NCBI GenBank assembly: GCA_015062605.1
Contig: SUUI01000001.1
Span: 1-64,000 of the forward strand
Length of the DNA stretch: 64,000 nucleotides
From: Eggerthellaceae bacterium
GTDB taxonomy: Bacteria > Actinomycetota > Coriobacteriia > Coriobacteriales > Eggerthellaceae
Reading direction: 5' to 3'
The notes beneath the pieces are model-generated. The model was not told the origin of the DNA and made no database searches. It saw nothing but the letters and a program-made list of their open reading frames with translations. This document shows, piece by piece, positions 55,475-64,000 of this stretch (position 1 is its first letter; each line of letters opens with the position of its first letter). A program made the translations under genes and the position numbers.

Positions 55475-56800
55475 ATGTCTTCAAACACGGACAACAGGAA
55501 GCATTCACACAACTCGGCGGACACACGGAGAACGCCGAGGCGACAAACTGCATCCAGAAAACCGCAAGCACCTTCTTCGCGCAGCAGGAAGCAGTCGCCC
55601 AGACCACTGATCACGCTTGTCGTGCTGTTGGTTGTCATCGCCGTCATCATCGTGTTCGCAGCTTCCCGCATCAGCTCGTGCGCACAGGAAGCGCGTCAAG
55701 CGGCGGAGTTCGCGCATGCTCGAGTGTCTTTCGTTGCAGTCGGCGACAATCTCCCTGACTACGGCATCGGCGATGAAGCAGATGCGAAAGCGGGCGAGCT
55801 GGATGACGGTACATACGATTACCATTTCATCTTCGAGCACATCGCCCCTTACTCGCAAGCCGCTGACCTCGCTTACATCAAGCAAGAGACCCATGTTGGC
55901 GGTGACGAAATCGGTCCGAAAGGCTATCCATCGTTCAACACCACCGATGAGATGGCTGATGCTGTCGTTGATGCCGGATTCGACTTCGTGGCTTCGGCGA
56001 GCAACCATAGCTACGATTGGGGATATTACGGTGCTCTCAAGCATTCATGCGAAGTCTGGGCAAGCAAACCCGTGCAGTTCACGGGCACTGCTCGCAGCCA
56101 AGAAGAAGCTGACAGAATCGCGACTATCACCTGCAAAGGCATGACATTCGCCCTACTCGATTACACCTATGGCGTCAACGGCTGCGATGTCGGAGAGGAT
56201 TTTGAACCTTACGAGATCAATCTCATCGACGAAGACCGCATTCGTGCAGACGTTGCGCGCGCGAAGGAAACAAGCGATGTCGTGATCGTCGCCATGCATT
56301 GGGGTACTGAAAACCAAACCGAACCCGACGACGACCAGCTGTATTACGCGCAGCTGCTCGCTGATTTGGACGTCGATCTCGTACTCGGCTCCCATCCGCA
56401 CGTCATCGGTCCGCTTACTTGGATACAGGGAGCCTCCGGACATCGAACCCTCGTCGCCTACTCACTCGGCAATTTCGTGAGCAATCACGAAACGCCCGAC
56501 CCGCTCAACGAACTCGAGGGCATGCTTTCATGCGAGTTCGTACGTGATAACGATATAATCACCATCGAAAATGTCGAGTGGATACCTTTGGTGAACCACA
56601 CCGAGGAAGGCGTGCACACGGTTTATGCGTTGCCCGATTATAAGAGCGATATCGCGTCACGCCATATTTTCCTAACGCAACTTGACGACCCCGTTGGATG
56701 GCTCGGAGAGACATCCAAGACCATCGTCAACAGCCTAGGGGACGATTTCGCCATCAGATTGCCTCAAAAGGAGGAGAAGCATGCAAATAACGCCGGCTGA
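55475..56800 (+). CDS. capA: CapA-family protein
   Basis: 441 residues. A basic, Ser/Arg-rich cytoplasmic start is followed by one membrane anchor (about 47-66), then the extracytoplasmic metallophosphatase-like CapA domain: [25 protein letters not shown] and GSHPHVIGP. CapA proteins serve poly-gamma-glutamate capsule synthesis, but lone relatives have other unclear roles. No clear ribosome site. It overlaps the DUF711 start by 20 bases. Confidence 0.85.
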   Translation: MSSNTDNRKHSHNSADTRRTPRRQTASRKPQAPSSRSRKQSPRPLITLVVLLVVIAVIIVFAASRISSCAQEARQAAEFAHARVSFVAVGDNLPDYGIGDEADAKAGELDDGTYDYHFIFEHIAPYSQAADLAYIKQETHVGGDEIGPKGYPSFNTTDEMADAVVDAGFDFVASASNHSYDWGYYGALKHSCEVWASKPVQFTGTARSQEEADRIATITCKGMTFALLDYTYGVNGCDVGEDFEPYEINLIDEDRIRADVARAKETSDVVIVAMHWGTENQTEPDDDQLYYAQLLADLDVDLVLGSHPHVIGPLTWIQGASGHRTLVAYSLGNFVSNHETPDPLNELEGMLSCEFVRDNDIITIENVEWIPLVNHTEEGVHTVYALPDYKSDIASRHIFLTQLDDPVGWLGETSKTIVNSLGDDFAIRLPQKEEKHANNAG

Positions 56801-58145
56801 GATCAATGAGACACTCTCGATGATCAACAAGCAGCATCTCGATATCCGCACCATCACCTTAGGATTGAGCCTGCGGGAATGCTGCTCGTCCGATGTCAAT
56901 GTTCTCGCCACGAAAGTCTACGATCGCATGACCGCAGCTGCCGAGAAGCTCGTGCCCGTAGCTGAACAGCTCGAGCGCGAATTCGGCATTCCCATCGTCA
57001 ACAAACGCATCTCGGTTACGCCCATTGCCGAGATCAGCGCTGCCGTAACCGCAAACGACCTCACTCCCGTTGCCGATGCCATGGACCGAGCAGGCAAAGA
57101 GGTCGGCGTCGATTTCATTGGCGGTTTCTCGGCGCTCGTCCACAAAGGTGCAACCCCGACCGACCGCAAGCTCATGCAGTCCATCCCCCATGCGCTGGCA
57201 ACGACTGACAACGTCTGCTCTTCCGTTAATGTCGCATCCACGCGCGCGGGCATCAACATGGATGCCGTATGGGAGATGAGCAACATCATTCTCGATACCG
57301 CAAGAGCAACGGCTGAGCGCGACGGAATCGGCTGCGCTAAACTCGTCGTATTCGCGAATGCCGTCGAGGATAATCCCTTCATGGCTGGCGCATTCCATGG
57401 TTCGGGTGAAGCCGACAAGGTCGTCAACGTCGGCGTTTCGGGTCCCGGTGTGGTACGCAATGTGCTTTCCCATCTACCCGAAGATGCAGATATGACCACT
57501 GTCGCCGAAGCCATTAAATCCACGGCGTTCAAGATCACCCGCGCTGGCGAGCTTATGGCACGCGAAGCTGCCAAGCGTCTCGGCGTGGCGAAAGGCATTC
57601 TCGACCTCTCGCTTGCTCCAACACCTGCAGAAGGCGATTCGGTTGCGCAGATCCTCGAAGCCATCGGCGTGGGAACATGCGGTGGACCGGGCACAACAGC
57701 AGCATTAGCCATGCTTAACGATGCCGTGAAGAAAGGCGGCGTTATGGCGTCGTCATCCGTCGGCGGTCTGTCGGGCGCGTTCATTCCGGTATCGGAAGAT
57801 GCAGGAATGATCGCAGCTGCGCAAGCAGGCGCCTTGAGCCTCGAAAAGCTCGAGGCTATGACGTGCGTATGCTCGGTCGGACTCGATATGATTGCTGTGC
57901 CAGGTGACATCACTCCCGAAACCATCTTCGGCATCATCGCCGACGAGTGCGCTATCGGCGTCATCAACAACAAGACGACTGCCGTACGCTTGATTCCTGC
58001 AATCGGCAAGAAGGAAGGCGATATGCTCGACTTCGGCGGCTTGCTCGGCTCGGCCCCAGTCATGCCGGTAAACCGCTTCGCGGGCGATGTGTTCGCACAT
58101 CGCGGAGGCCGTTTCCCTGCGCCTATCAATTCGTTGAAGAACTAA
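56781..58145 (+). CDS. PFL family protein (DUF711)
   Basis: 454 residues, with AAAGGAGG before the ATG, which lies inside the capA end. The family block [26 protein letters not shown] and [10 protein letters not shown]-like segments are present. DUF711 proteins have a pyruvate-formate-lyase-like fold but lack the radical site, and the enzymatic role is unknown. The overlap with capA and the eight-base gap to a GT4 gene mark a tight operon. Confidence 0.9.
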   Translation: MQITPAEINETLSMINKQHLDIRTITLGLSLRECCSSDVNVLATKVYDRMTAAAEKLVPVAEQLEREFGIPIVNKRISVTPIAEISAAVTANDLTPVADAMDRAGKEVGVDFIGGFSALVHKGATPTDRKLMQSIPHALATTDNVCSSVNVASTRAGINMDAVWEMSNIILDTARATAERDGIGCAKLVVFANAVEDNPFMAGAFHGSGEADKVVNVGVSGPGVVRNVLSHLPEDADMTTVAEAIKSTAFKITRAGELMAREAAKRLGVAKGILDLSLAPTPAEGDSVAQILEAIGVGTCGGPGTTAALAMLNDAVKKGGVMASSSVGGLSGAFIPVSEDAGMIAAAQAGALSLEKLEAMTCVCSVGLDMIAVPGDITPETIFGIIADECAIGVINNKTTAVRLIPAIGKKEGDMLDFGGLLGSAPVMPVNRFAGDVFAHRGGRFPAPINSLKN

Positions 58146-58153
58146 GGACCACG

Positions 58154-59392
58154 ATGCTGGATTCATCGAATCAAACAATGGAGTCGAAAGCCCCTTCTTC
58201 AAAAGAGGTTCTGATCAACCCGCGCATGCGTGTGCTCCATGTCATTGGCAAGATGGATCGGGCTGGTGCCGAGACAATGGTCATGAACCTCATGCGTGCA
58301 ATCGACCAACGCGATGTTGCATTCGATTTTCTCGTCCACACGAACGAGACGGCTGATTACGATGATGAGATCACGGAACTAGGTGGGCATATCTACCGCG
58401 TTCCGGCTTTCACGGTAATCAACCGCCGAGCGTATCGGACCGCAATCGAGGCTTTTTTCGATTCTGCCGACCATCCACGCTACGACATCGTGCATGGGCA
58501 TATCGGCAGCTGCGCACCGATTTATCTCGATGTCGCGCGCAAACATGGCGCCAAGACCATAGTGCATAGCCATAGCACAGACTCTGCATCCATGTCCCTT
58601 TCGGCAACGGCATACCGTCTGTTGACGCGACCGGTTGTCAAATATGCAGACTTTTTCATCGGATGCTCATACGAAGCAGGCCTGAACCGATTCGGACGTG
58701 AAGTCGTCGATTCGGACAGGTTCGAAATTCTTCGTAATGGCTTTGATTGCAATGCTTATCGTTTTGATGCTAACGAGCGGCAGCTCGTTAGATCCCAACT
58801 GGGTATCAAGCAAGACGATCTGCTCGTTGGCCATGTAGGTCGTTTGAGTGAAGAGAAAAACCATGGTTTTTTGCTCGAGGCGTTCGCATCAATAAGAAAG
58901 CTGCGACCCAATGCCAAGCTTGCCTTCGTAGGCCGAGGCCCCCTCGAAGAGCAGGTGCGCAACAAGGCCGCCTCTTTAGGTATCGCGGACAGCGTTTTTT
59001 TCTTAGGGGTGCGTGATGACGTCCCCCGACTCTTGTGGGCATTCGACGTGTTCGCATTCCCTTCACGCTATGAGGGCCAACCCGTCGCCTTGCTCGAAGC
59101 CCAAGCGGCTGGACTGCCTTGCGTGATAGCCGATACGATCCCTCCCGTAAGCCATATAACCGACGTGGTGTCGGTACTCCCGCTTGCCGATGCCGATGTT
59201 TGGGCAAATGCAATCGTCTCGGCAGCTGACAGAATAGGCACTCAAACCAACCGCATGAAACGTGCCGATGCCATCATCGAGGCTGGCTACGATATCAGCA
59301 CTTCATCAGCTCGGCTTATTGCGCGATATGAATCGCTTTTGAATAACACGGAAGAAAAGGGGAACCCGCATGAGCGTCAAACTCAATCCTGA
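58154..59392 (+). CDS. Family 4 glycosyltransferase
   Basis: 412 residues from an ATG with AAGGA five bases upstream. The GT-B fold shows VLHVIGKMDRAGAETMVMNL at the N-terminus. The second domain has GHVGRLSEEKNHGFLLEAF, VGRGPLEEQVR and the donor-binding FPSRYEGQPVALLEAQAAGL with the E-x7-E motif. It probably adds a sugar to a surface polymer. Donor and acceptor are unknown. It overlaps the FTR-like gene by 23 bases. Confidence 0.92.
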   Translation: MLDSSNQTMESKAPSSKEVLINPRMRVLHVIGKMDRAGAETMVMNLMRAIDQRDVAFDFLVHTNETADYDDEITELGGHIYRVPAFTVINRRAYRTAIEAFFDSADHPRYDIVHGHIGSCAPIYLDVARKHGAKTIVHSHSTDSASMSLSATAYRLLTRPVVKYADFFIGCSYEAGLNRFGREVVDSDRFEILRNGFDCNAYRFDANERQLVRSQLGIKQDDLLVGHVGRLSEEKNHGFLLEAFASIRKLRPNAKLAFVGRGPLEEQVRNKAASLGIADSVFFLGVRDDVPRLLWAFDVFAFPSRYEGQPVALLEAQAAGLPCVIADTIPPVSHITDVVSVLPLADADVWANAIVSAADRIGTQTNRMKRADAIIEAGYDISTSSARLIARYESLLNNTEEKGNPHERQTQS

Positions 59393-59564
59393 CAAAGAGG
59401 TCGTCGCCCTAGTAAGGGAGGGTCTCAAGCGAACTGGTGGTTATTGCCCTTGCAAGATCGTTCAATCGGAAGACACCAAATGCATGTGCACGGAATTCAA
59501 AGAGCAGATCGCCGATCCTGAATTCCATGGCTTCTGCCACTGCATGCTCTACTACAAGGAATAG
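59370..59564 (+). CDS. Short ferredoxin-thioredoxin-reductase catalytic-chain-like protein
   Basis: 64 residues, with AAAAGGGG upstream of the ATG. It has six cysteines in three CxC pairs: C26-P-C28, C38-M-C40, C56-H-C58. This is the order of the FTR catalytic subunit (CPC, CPC, CHC), which holds a 4Fe-4S cluster beside a redox disulfide. The N-terminal extension of plant and cyanobacterial FTR is missing. The partner thioredoxin and variable subunit are not in the window. The overlap with the GT4 gene shows it is translated in the same operon. Confidence 0.82.
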   Translation: MSVKLNPDKEVVALVREGLKRTGGYCPCKIVQSEDTKCMCTEFKEQIADPEFHGFCHCMLYYKE

Positions 59565-59609
59565 CGTATTCCTTTGCTTCGGCTGACAAGAACACAAAAC
59601 CGCATAAAG

Positions 59610-59645
59610 CGAGGCACCGGGAGTTATTGCCCGGTGCCTCGTTTT
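59610..59645. terminator. Terminator between the FTR-like gene and asd
   Basis: A 12-base perfect stem CGAGGCACCGGG / CCCGGTGCCTCG (59610-59621, 59630-59641) with an eight-base loop and TTTT directly after on the plus strand. It serves the convergent genes. Confidence 0.85.
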
Positions 59646-59670
59646 AATCAGAAGTGTATTCTTTTGAGTA

Positions 59671-60723
59671 CTACTCTTTCGGAAGCAATAGCTTCGCGAT
59701 CTGCACTGCGTTAAGCGCTGCACCCTTGCGGATCTGATCGCCGACGCACCAGAAATTCAGACCGTTTTCAACCGTAGGATCCTTACGCAGACGACCAACA
59801 TACACGTCATTAGTACCCTGGAGCAAGCCTGGCATCGGATACACATTGTTGGCCACATCGTCCATCACCGTGACACCCTCGAATGCCTCGAACGCCTCAC
59901 GGGCCTGTTCAACCGAAATCGGCTCTGCGAATTCAACGTTCACGGCCTCTGCGTGACAACGCAGGGACGGCACGCGCACACACGTCGGAGCGACGGCGAT
60001 GTCGGCATGGAAGATCTTCTTGGTCTCCACGACCATCTTCCACTCCTCCTTCGTGGAGCCGTCTTCTAAGAATACATCGATATGCGGGATGCAGTTGAAT
60101 GCGATCTGATGGGCAAACGCCTTCACCGTAAGCTCATCGCCACGCTTGCCATCAAGGAACTCGCGCGTCTGATCGTACAACTCCGCCATAGCTGGTGCAC
60201 CCGCACCGCTGGCAGCCTGATAGGAGGAAACAACAACGCGCTTTACGGGCGCGACATCATGAAGCGCCTTCAGCGGCAACGACATGATAATGGTCGTGCA
60301 GTTTGGATTGGCAATGACGCCGGAATGCCAGCCGATATCATCGGGGTTCACCTCGGGAACGATCAGCGGCACATCGTCTTCCATGCGGAATGCGCTGGAA
60401 TTATCTATCATGACAGCACCGGCAGCAACTACCGCCTCGCGCATTTGCTTCGACACGCCCGCACCTGCGCTGAATAAAGCGATATCGACGCCCTCGAATG
60501 ACTCGGGGGTCATCTCCTGTACGGTTAGCTCACCAGCGGGCACCTGACCGCAACCAGCGAATTCGATCTTCTTTCCTGCAGAACGCGCAGATGCCAACGC
60601 ACGTACTTCTGCCGCAGGAAAATCAAGGTCGTGGAGCACATTCATGAACTCCTGCCCTACCGCACCGGTAGCACCAGCGACCGCAACAACGGGATGAGCA
60701 GGGATTGCTTTCGTCCAAGCCAT
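59671..60723 (-). CDS. asd: Aspartate-semialdehyde dehydrogenase
   Basis: Reduces aspartyl phosphate to the semialdehyde for lysine, threonine and methionine. It has 350 residues from the ATG at 60723 with GAGGA about nine bases upstream. The NADP loop VAGATGAVGQEF, the catalytic Cys in IANPNCTTIIM, and SSYQAASGAGAPAM are intact. It is 1.4 kb from lysC but on the other strand and separately promoted. Confidence 0.95.
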   Translation of the reverse strand: MAWTKAIPAHPVVAVAGATGAVGQEFMNVLHDLDFPAAEVRALASARSAGKKIEFAGCGQVPAGELTVQEMTPESFEGVDIALFSAGAGVSKQMREAVVAAGAVMIDNSSAFRMEDDVPLIVPEVNPDDIGWHSGVIANPNCTTIIMSLPLKALHDVAPVKRVVVSSYQAASGAGAPAMAELYDQTREFLDGKRGDELTVKAFAHQIAFNCIPHIDVFLEDGSTKEEWKMVVETKKIFHADIAVAPTCVRVPSLRCHAEAVNVEFAEPISVEQAREAFEAFEGVTVMDDVANNVYPMPGLLQGTNDVYVGRLRKDPTVENGLNFWCVGDQIRKGAALNAVQIAKLLLPKE

Positions 60724-61040
60724 AATAAGTTCGTCCTCTTCTCGTTTATACCGAACCGAATACCATATACGCATCGCACACGTGCGATGACGGCGCGACA
60801 CTTCCATGCATCACGTTTGCCTCATTATAGCCACAGTATTTTACAAGACCGTTTCAGAAGCGCCCAAGCGCTCCATATCGCCCGCAAATCGCAGGAAACC
60901 ATTTTAAGTTTATGCTTTTCGTGCCGATTGACCGCCATTGGGATGCCCATCTGCTTTGCAGCAGTATCCTGAAAGCATCGAAGCCCATGCGGGGCAAACG
61001 GCGATGCGAGATAGCGATTCACATCGAAAGATAAAGAAAT
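60724..61040. other. 317-base intergenic region between asd and the PLC-like gene
   Basis: A minus-strand TATAAT (60824-60829) is the likely asd -10, with no good -35 at normal spacing. The rest shows only a small hairpin (CTGC-TTTG-CAGCAG) near 60950 and nothing else I can name. Confidence 0.5.
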
Positions 61041-62003
61041 ATGCCAGCCATCATCTCACATTATTTCTTCGGACAAGATGCCTACCAGCACGAAAGAGAT
61101 CTTATCGGACCTTCGATTGAGGAACGCGACGCGTTTCTTCTCGGCAACCAAGGCCCCGATCCCATCTATTTCACGGTGCTGGCACCCTCTCTTGCCAAGT
61201 ACCATACTCTTGCCGTTGACATGCACCATGAAAAAACGAGCGAATTGCTTGCTTCGCTCAAGCAGTCTTTAGAAACCCTGCCAGAAGAAGATCGCGCAAT
61301 CGGCAATGCGTATGCACTGGGTTTCATGTGCCACTACATGCTTGATTCGAGCGTTCATCCCTTAGTCTACGCGCAACAGTATGCATATTGCTCGGCCGGA
61401 GAACCAAACTTAGAGGCCAAAGACTCCCATGAGGTCCATGCAACCATCGAGAGCGAACTCGACGAGGTCATGCTTTACCGGAGAACAGGCAAGACTATCC
61501 ACGACTTTTCTCCTGAAAAAGAAGCGTTGCATGCAAGCGGCCGCGTTTTGTCCATCGCATCGCGGATGTATCTGTTTATGGCCCTTACGACGTATCAAAG
61601 AGTCATCCCCCCACGACTATTCTCTCGCGCTGTCGCATGCTATCGTTTCGGACTACGAGCTCTCAGATCGCCACGCGGCATCAAGCGCACGGTACTTTCT
61701 CGAGTCGAGCAGAGATTCCGCACATACTCCTTCTACGGCTCGATGAGCCATCGCGCCATCGAGTTGGAAAACAGCGCGTTCGAGAATCAGAGCCACAAAA
61801 CATGGGAAGATCCTTTCGGAGAAACGGCGCGTAACGAAAGCTTCGAGGACCTCTTCGAATGCGCTTTGGCCAAGACTCATCTGAGCCTAGCTGCCTTCAG
61901 TCAGGCATCGTTTGACGTCGATTCTGCGCGTCAGATAACGAAAGACTTGAATTTTTTGGGCGAATCCACCGTCCCAACCCTGCTTGTTGTCGAAAATGAA
62001 TAG
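61041..62003 (+). CDS. Zinc-dependent phospholipase C-like protein
   Basis: 320 residues, no signal peptide. It starts MPAIISHYFFGQ. The family metal-site block LGNQGPDPIYF and GFMCHYMLDSSVHPLVYAQQ (His and Asp ligands) are clear. MHHEKTSELL follows the first. The C-terminal 150 residues are helical with no motif. This group (zinc-dependent PLC family in Firmicutes and Actinobacteria) has no proven substrate. The ribosome site is weak. It precedes lysC by 124 bases. Confidence 0.82.
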   Translation: MPAIISHYFFGQDAYQHERDLIGPSIEERDAFLLGNQGPDPIYFTVLAPSLAKYHTLAVDMHHEKTSELLASLKQSLETLPEEDRAIGNAYALGFMCHYMLDSSVHPLVYAQQYAYCSAGEPNLEAKDSHEVHATIESELDEVMLYRRTGKTIHDFSPEKEALHASGRVLSIASRMYLFMALTTYQRVIPPRLFSRAVACYRFGLRALRSPRGIKRTVLSRVEQRFRTYSFYGSMSHRAIELENSAFENQSHKTWEDPFGETARNESFEDLFECALAKTHLSLAAFSQASFDVDSARQITKDLNFLGESTVPTLLVVENE

Positions 62004-62040
62004 CATTTGGCTGGAAACAATGCAGCCCATAAAGCGTATT

Positions 62041-62049
62041 TGCTATAGT
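62041..62049 (+). promoter_or_regulatory. Extended -10 upstream of lysC
   Basis: TGCTATAGT (62041-62049) fits a TG-n-TATAAT extended -10. There is no -35. It lies about 80 bases before the ATG. Confidence 0.45.
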
Positions 62050-62127
62050 GATAGCGTTTTCGCGCCGCGCACACGAGCAGTTGCGAGAACCATGTTTGTA
62101 CCATTCGTTGTCGGCTAAAGGAAATCT

Positions 62128-63405
62128 ATGTCATTGATTGTGGCGAAATTCGGCGGCACCTCGGTTGCTTCACCCGAGCGCATCCAGATGGTTGCCAAAC
62201 GTCTCATCGCGAAGCGCCAAGCTGGCGACCAAGTTGTTGCCGTCGTATCGGCAATGGGAAAAACCACCGATGAGCTCATCGGCCTGGCAGCAGCGGTAAA
62301 CGATAATCCCCCCGCCCGCGAGATGGATCGCCTGCTTTCAACGGGCGAACAAGTCAGCATGACGCTGCTCGCTATGGCCATCGAATCGAAAGGCTATAAA
62401 GCCATGAGCTTCACGGGCCGTCAAGCGGGCATCGAAACCGACGGCATGCATGCCAAGGCGAAGATCATCAAGGTTCATAATGAGCGCATCATGGATGCCC
62501 TGAATCGGGGTTACATCCCCGTTGTCGCCGGTTTCCAGGGCATCGACCCCAATGGCGATATGACCACGCTTGGCCGTGGCGGCTCCGACACCACCGCCGT
62601 TGCAGTCGCATGGGGAATCGGTGCCGATGTGTGCGAGATCTATTCCGATGTCGATGGCGTATACACGGCAGATCCGCGTGTGTGCCCGCGCGCCAAGAAG
62701 CTCGATGCGATTTCGTACGATGATATGCTCGAGCTTTCCGCTGCCGGCGCAGGCGTATTGCAAATGCGCGCTGTCGAGTTCGCCCGCAAATGGGGCGTAG
62801 TCATCCACTCCCGTTCTGCATTCTCTGATGCAGAAGGCACCTATATCAAGGAGGACCCAGCTATGGAAGAAGCGGTCATCACCGGAATCGCCCACGACAC
62901 GTCAGAAGTCAAAATCACGCTGCGCCAAGTACCTGATATGACCGGCGTTGCGGCGAAATTGTTCAGCGGACTTGCCGCAGACATGGTCAGCGTTGACATG
63001 ATCATCCAAAACATCTCCGAGGATGGCTTCACGGACATCAGCTTCACGTGCCCGAAAGCCGATCTCGATCGTGCTCGCAACACTCTCGAGCGCATCGTGC
63101 CTGAGCTCAACGCACGCGAATACGTCGTCGATACCAATATCGCAAAGGTCAGCCTCGTCGGCACGGGAATGAAATCTTCCCCTGGTGTCGCCGCATTGGC
63201 CTTCAGCACGCTTGGCGAGAACAACATCAACATCCTCGCCATCTCAACGTCGCCCATCCGCCTATCCGTCGTGGTCGAGCAATCTCAAGCCACCGAAGCG
63301 GTACGCTGCCTCCATCATGCATTCGGTCTTGATTCCGATAGCATCTTCGAGGAAACGCAGCTCTCTGCCGAAGAAATTGCCGCCAAGATGGCCAAGGGAC
63401 GTTAA
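62128..63405 (+). CDS. lysC: Aspartate kinase
   Basis: 425 residues, with AAAGGAAATCT before the ATG. The kinase domain has VAKFGGTSVASPERI, TEQV-like STGEQVSMTLLA, and the GRGGSDTTAVAVAW loop. Two C-terminal ACT domains follow (about 265-405), with DMTGVAAKLF and SSPGVAALAF, so feedback control by lysine and/or threonine is expected. It is the first enzyme of the aspartate amino acid family. An internal start for a short subunit is possible but not marked. Confidence 0.95.
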   Translation: MSLIVAKFGGTSVASPERIQMVAKRLIAKRQAGDQVVAVVSAMGKTTDELIGLAAAVNDNPPAREMDRLLSTGEQVSMTLLAMAIESKGYKAMSFTGRQAGIETDGMHAKAKIIKVHNERIMDALNRGYIPVVAGFQGIDPNGDMTTLGRGGSDTTAVAVAWGIGADVCEIYSDVDGVYTADPRVCPRAKKLDAISYDDMLELSAAGAGVLQMRAVEFARKWGVVIHSRSAFSDAEGTYIKEDPAMEEAVITGIAHDTSEVKITLRQVPDMTGVAAKLFSGLAADMVSVDMIIQNISEDGFTDISFTCPKADLDRARNTLERIVPELNAREYVVDTNIAKVSLVGTGMKSSPGVAALAFSTLGENNINILAISTSPIRLSVVVEQSQATEAVRCLHHAFGLDSDSIFEETQLSAEEIAAKMAKGR

Positions 63406-63428
63406 TCCCGACAATCGAGCTGCTGCGC

Positions 63429-64000
63429 TTGACGAGGAGAATCCCAAAGACACGCCTAGACGACCTCTTGGTCGAACTAGGTTATTACCCAGACACCGAT
63501 ACCGCGCTTCGAGCCGTTTTAGCACGAGAGGTCCGCGTGAACGATGTCTACGCGACAAGCGCTGCGCTCATGGTTGCACCCGATTCAGAAATTTTCATTA
63601 AGACGAAGGCGCATGGCGAAGAAGCCGATTCGCATCGTTTCGTCTCACGCGGTGGCTTTAAACTGCAAGCCGCGCTTGATACGTTCAATCAAGATGTGAC
63701 GGGATTGCGCTGCATCGATGTCGGTTCGTCCACGGGGGGCTTCACTGACTGCCTCCTTCAAGCGGGAGCCGCAAGCGTAGCGTGCGTCGACGTGAATTAC
63801 GGTCAACTAGCCTGGAGCTTGCGTCAAGATGAACGGGTGAGCGTTTTCGAACGCACCAACATCAAAACCGCAAATGCGGAAGAACTTGGCGCACCGTTCG
63901 ATTTGATCGTTGCAGACGTGAGCTTTATAGGACTCGCTTCGCTAGCGCCGGCATTCGCACGACTCAGCGCTAAAGGAACGGTTTTCATCGGGCTTGTTAA
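63429..64000 (+). CDS. tlyA: TlyA-family rRNA methyltransferase / hemolysin, truncated by the window end
   Basis: The frame from a TTG at 63429 reads KTRLDDLLVELGYY (S4-like RNA-binding domain) and then HRFVSRGGFKLQAALD. The SAM-binding block CIDVGSSTGGFTDCLLQAGA comes next, followed by CVDVNYGQLAWSLR and LIVADVSFIGL, all typical. The last complete codons stay open at base 64000. No ATG is available, and TTG is the best start, although the ribosome site is weak. It methylates 16S/23S rRNA 2'-hydroxyls in relatives. It lies 23 bases after lysC. Confidence 0.88.
   Translation, partial: MTRRIPKTRLDDLLVELGYYPDTDTALRAVLAREVRVNDVYATSAALMVAPDSEIFIKTKAHGEEADSHRFVSRGGFKLQAALDTFNQDVTGLRCIDVGSSTGGFTDCLLQAGAASVACVDVNYGQLAWSLRQDERVSVFERTNIKTANAEELGAPFDLIVADVSFIGLASLAPAFARLSAKGTVFIGLV

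Noticed and set aside
60631-60972. Plus-strand frame of 113 codons in the asd upstream region
   Set aside because: Begins inside asd, has no ribosome site and no recognisable protein pattern.
62004-62127. Lysine riboswitch before lysC
   Set aside because: The gap is too short and shows none of the expected paired elements. Only an extended -10 is visible.
1-64000. tRNA, rRNA, CRISPR arrays, insertion sequences and prophage genes
   Set aside because: I looked for clover-leaf blocks, regular direct repeats, transposase motifs and terminal inverted repeats by eye and found none I could support.

Overview
The window reads as a chromosomal segment of an anaerobic, probably gut-associated member of the Coriobacteriia (Eggerthellaceae, Slackia-like). 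This is an inference from gene content: a cytoplasmic molybdopterin enzyme with a small 4Fe-4S partner, a membrane protein resembling the sensor half of Coriobacterial LuxR regulators, a DUF711 protein, an R-2-hydroxyglutaryl-CoA dehydratase-activase-like protein, a reverse rubrerythrin and fucose-isomerase-like proteins of unknown role. GC is moderate, Shine-Dalgarno sites are strong, and some genes start with GTG or TTG. I saw no rRNA, tRNA, transposase, phage gene or CRISPR array.

Layout. 1-7 kb: purine cluster on the minus strand (purC, purA, purB, a PAP2 phosphatase, guaA), driven from a promoter near 6.6 kb. 7-15 kb: housekeeping and membrane genes (RlmD-like methyltransferase, QueG-like Fe-S protein, aminotransferase, HAD phosphatase, proS). 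15-23 kb: a serine acetyltransferase with a palindrome over its -10, an MmgE/PrpD protein, MscS, a PurF homologue that has lost the N-terminal cysteine, guaB, queD and ppk2. 23-26 kb: a cytoplasmic molybdopterin oxidoreductase with an octapeptide repeat at its C-terminus, plus a 111-residue ferredoxin-like partner.

27-35 kb is the most unusual region. A divergent PucR-type regulator faces a minus-strand gene row: ACP-like protein A, FucI-like protein A, FucI-like protein B, ACP-like protein B, then SufE and SufS. The two FucI-like proteins are paralogues with a shared cysteine-rich core. The two small proteins are paralogues resembling acyl carrier proteins, but they lack the phosphopantetheine Asp-Ser-Leu site and share a Cys-[Asp/Glu]-Gly-Ala-[Ser/Thr]-Ser-Ser motif instead. 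I know no described pathway with this composition, and it is my main candidate for an undescribed system.

35-50 kb: reverse rubrerythrin, NSS transporter, nitroreductase, PfkB kinase, an MscL with a C-terminal zinc ribbon, patatin, a DtxR-type regulator, a GtrA/GtrB/GtrC-like cell-surface glycosylation cassette, a YgjP-like peptidase, rsmI, an ABC exporter fused to a GNAT acetyltransferase, and an ion-transporter-superfamily permease. 50-64 kb: a 2-hydroxyacyl-CoA dehydratase/activase-type protein split into two frames inside its second ATPase domain, a four-gene run of overlapping or closely spaced genes (CapA, DUF711, GT4, FTR-like), asd, a zinc-PLC-like protein, lysC and the start of tlyA, which runs off the window.
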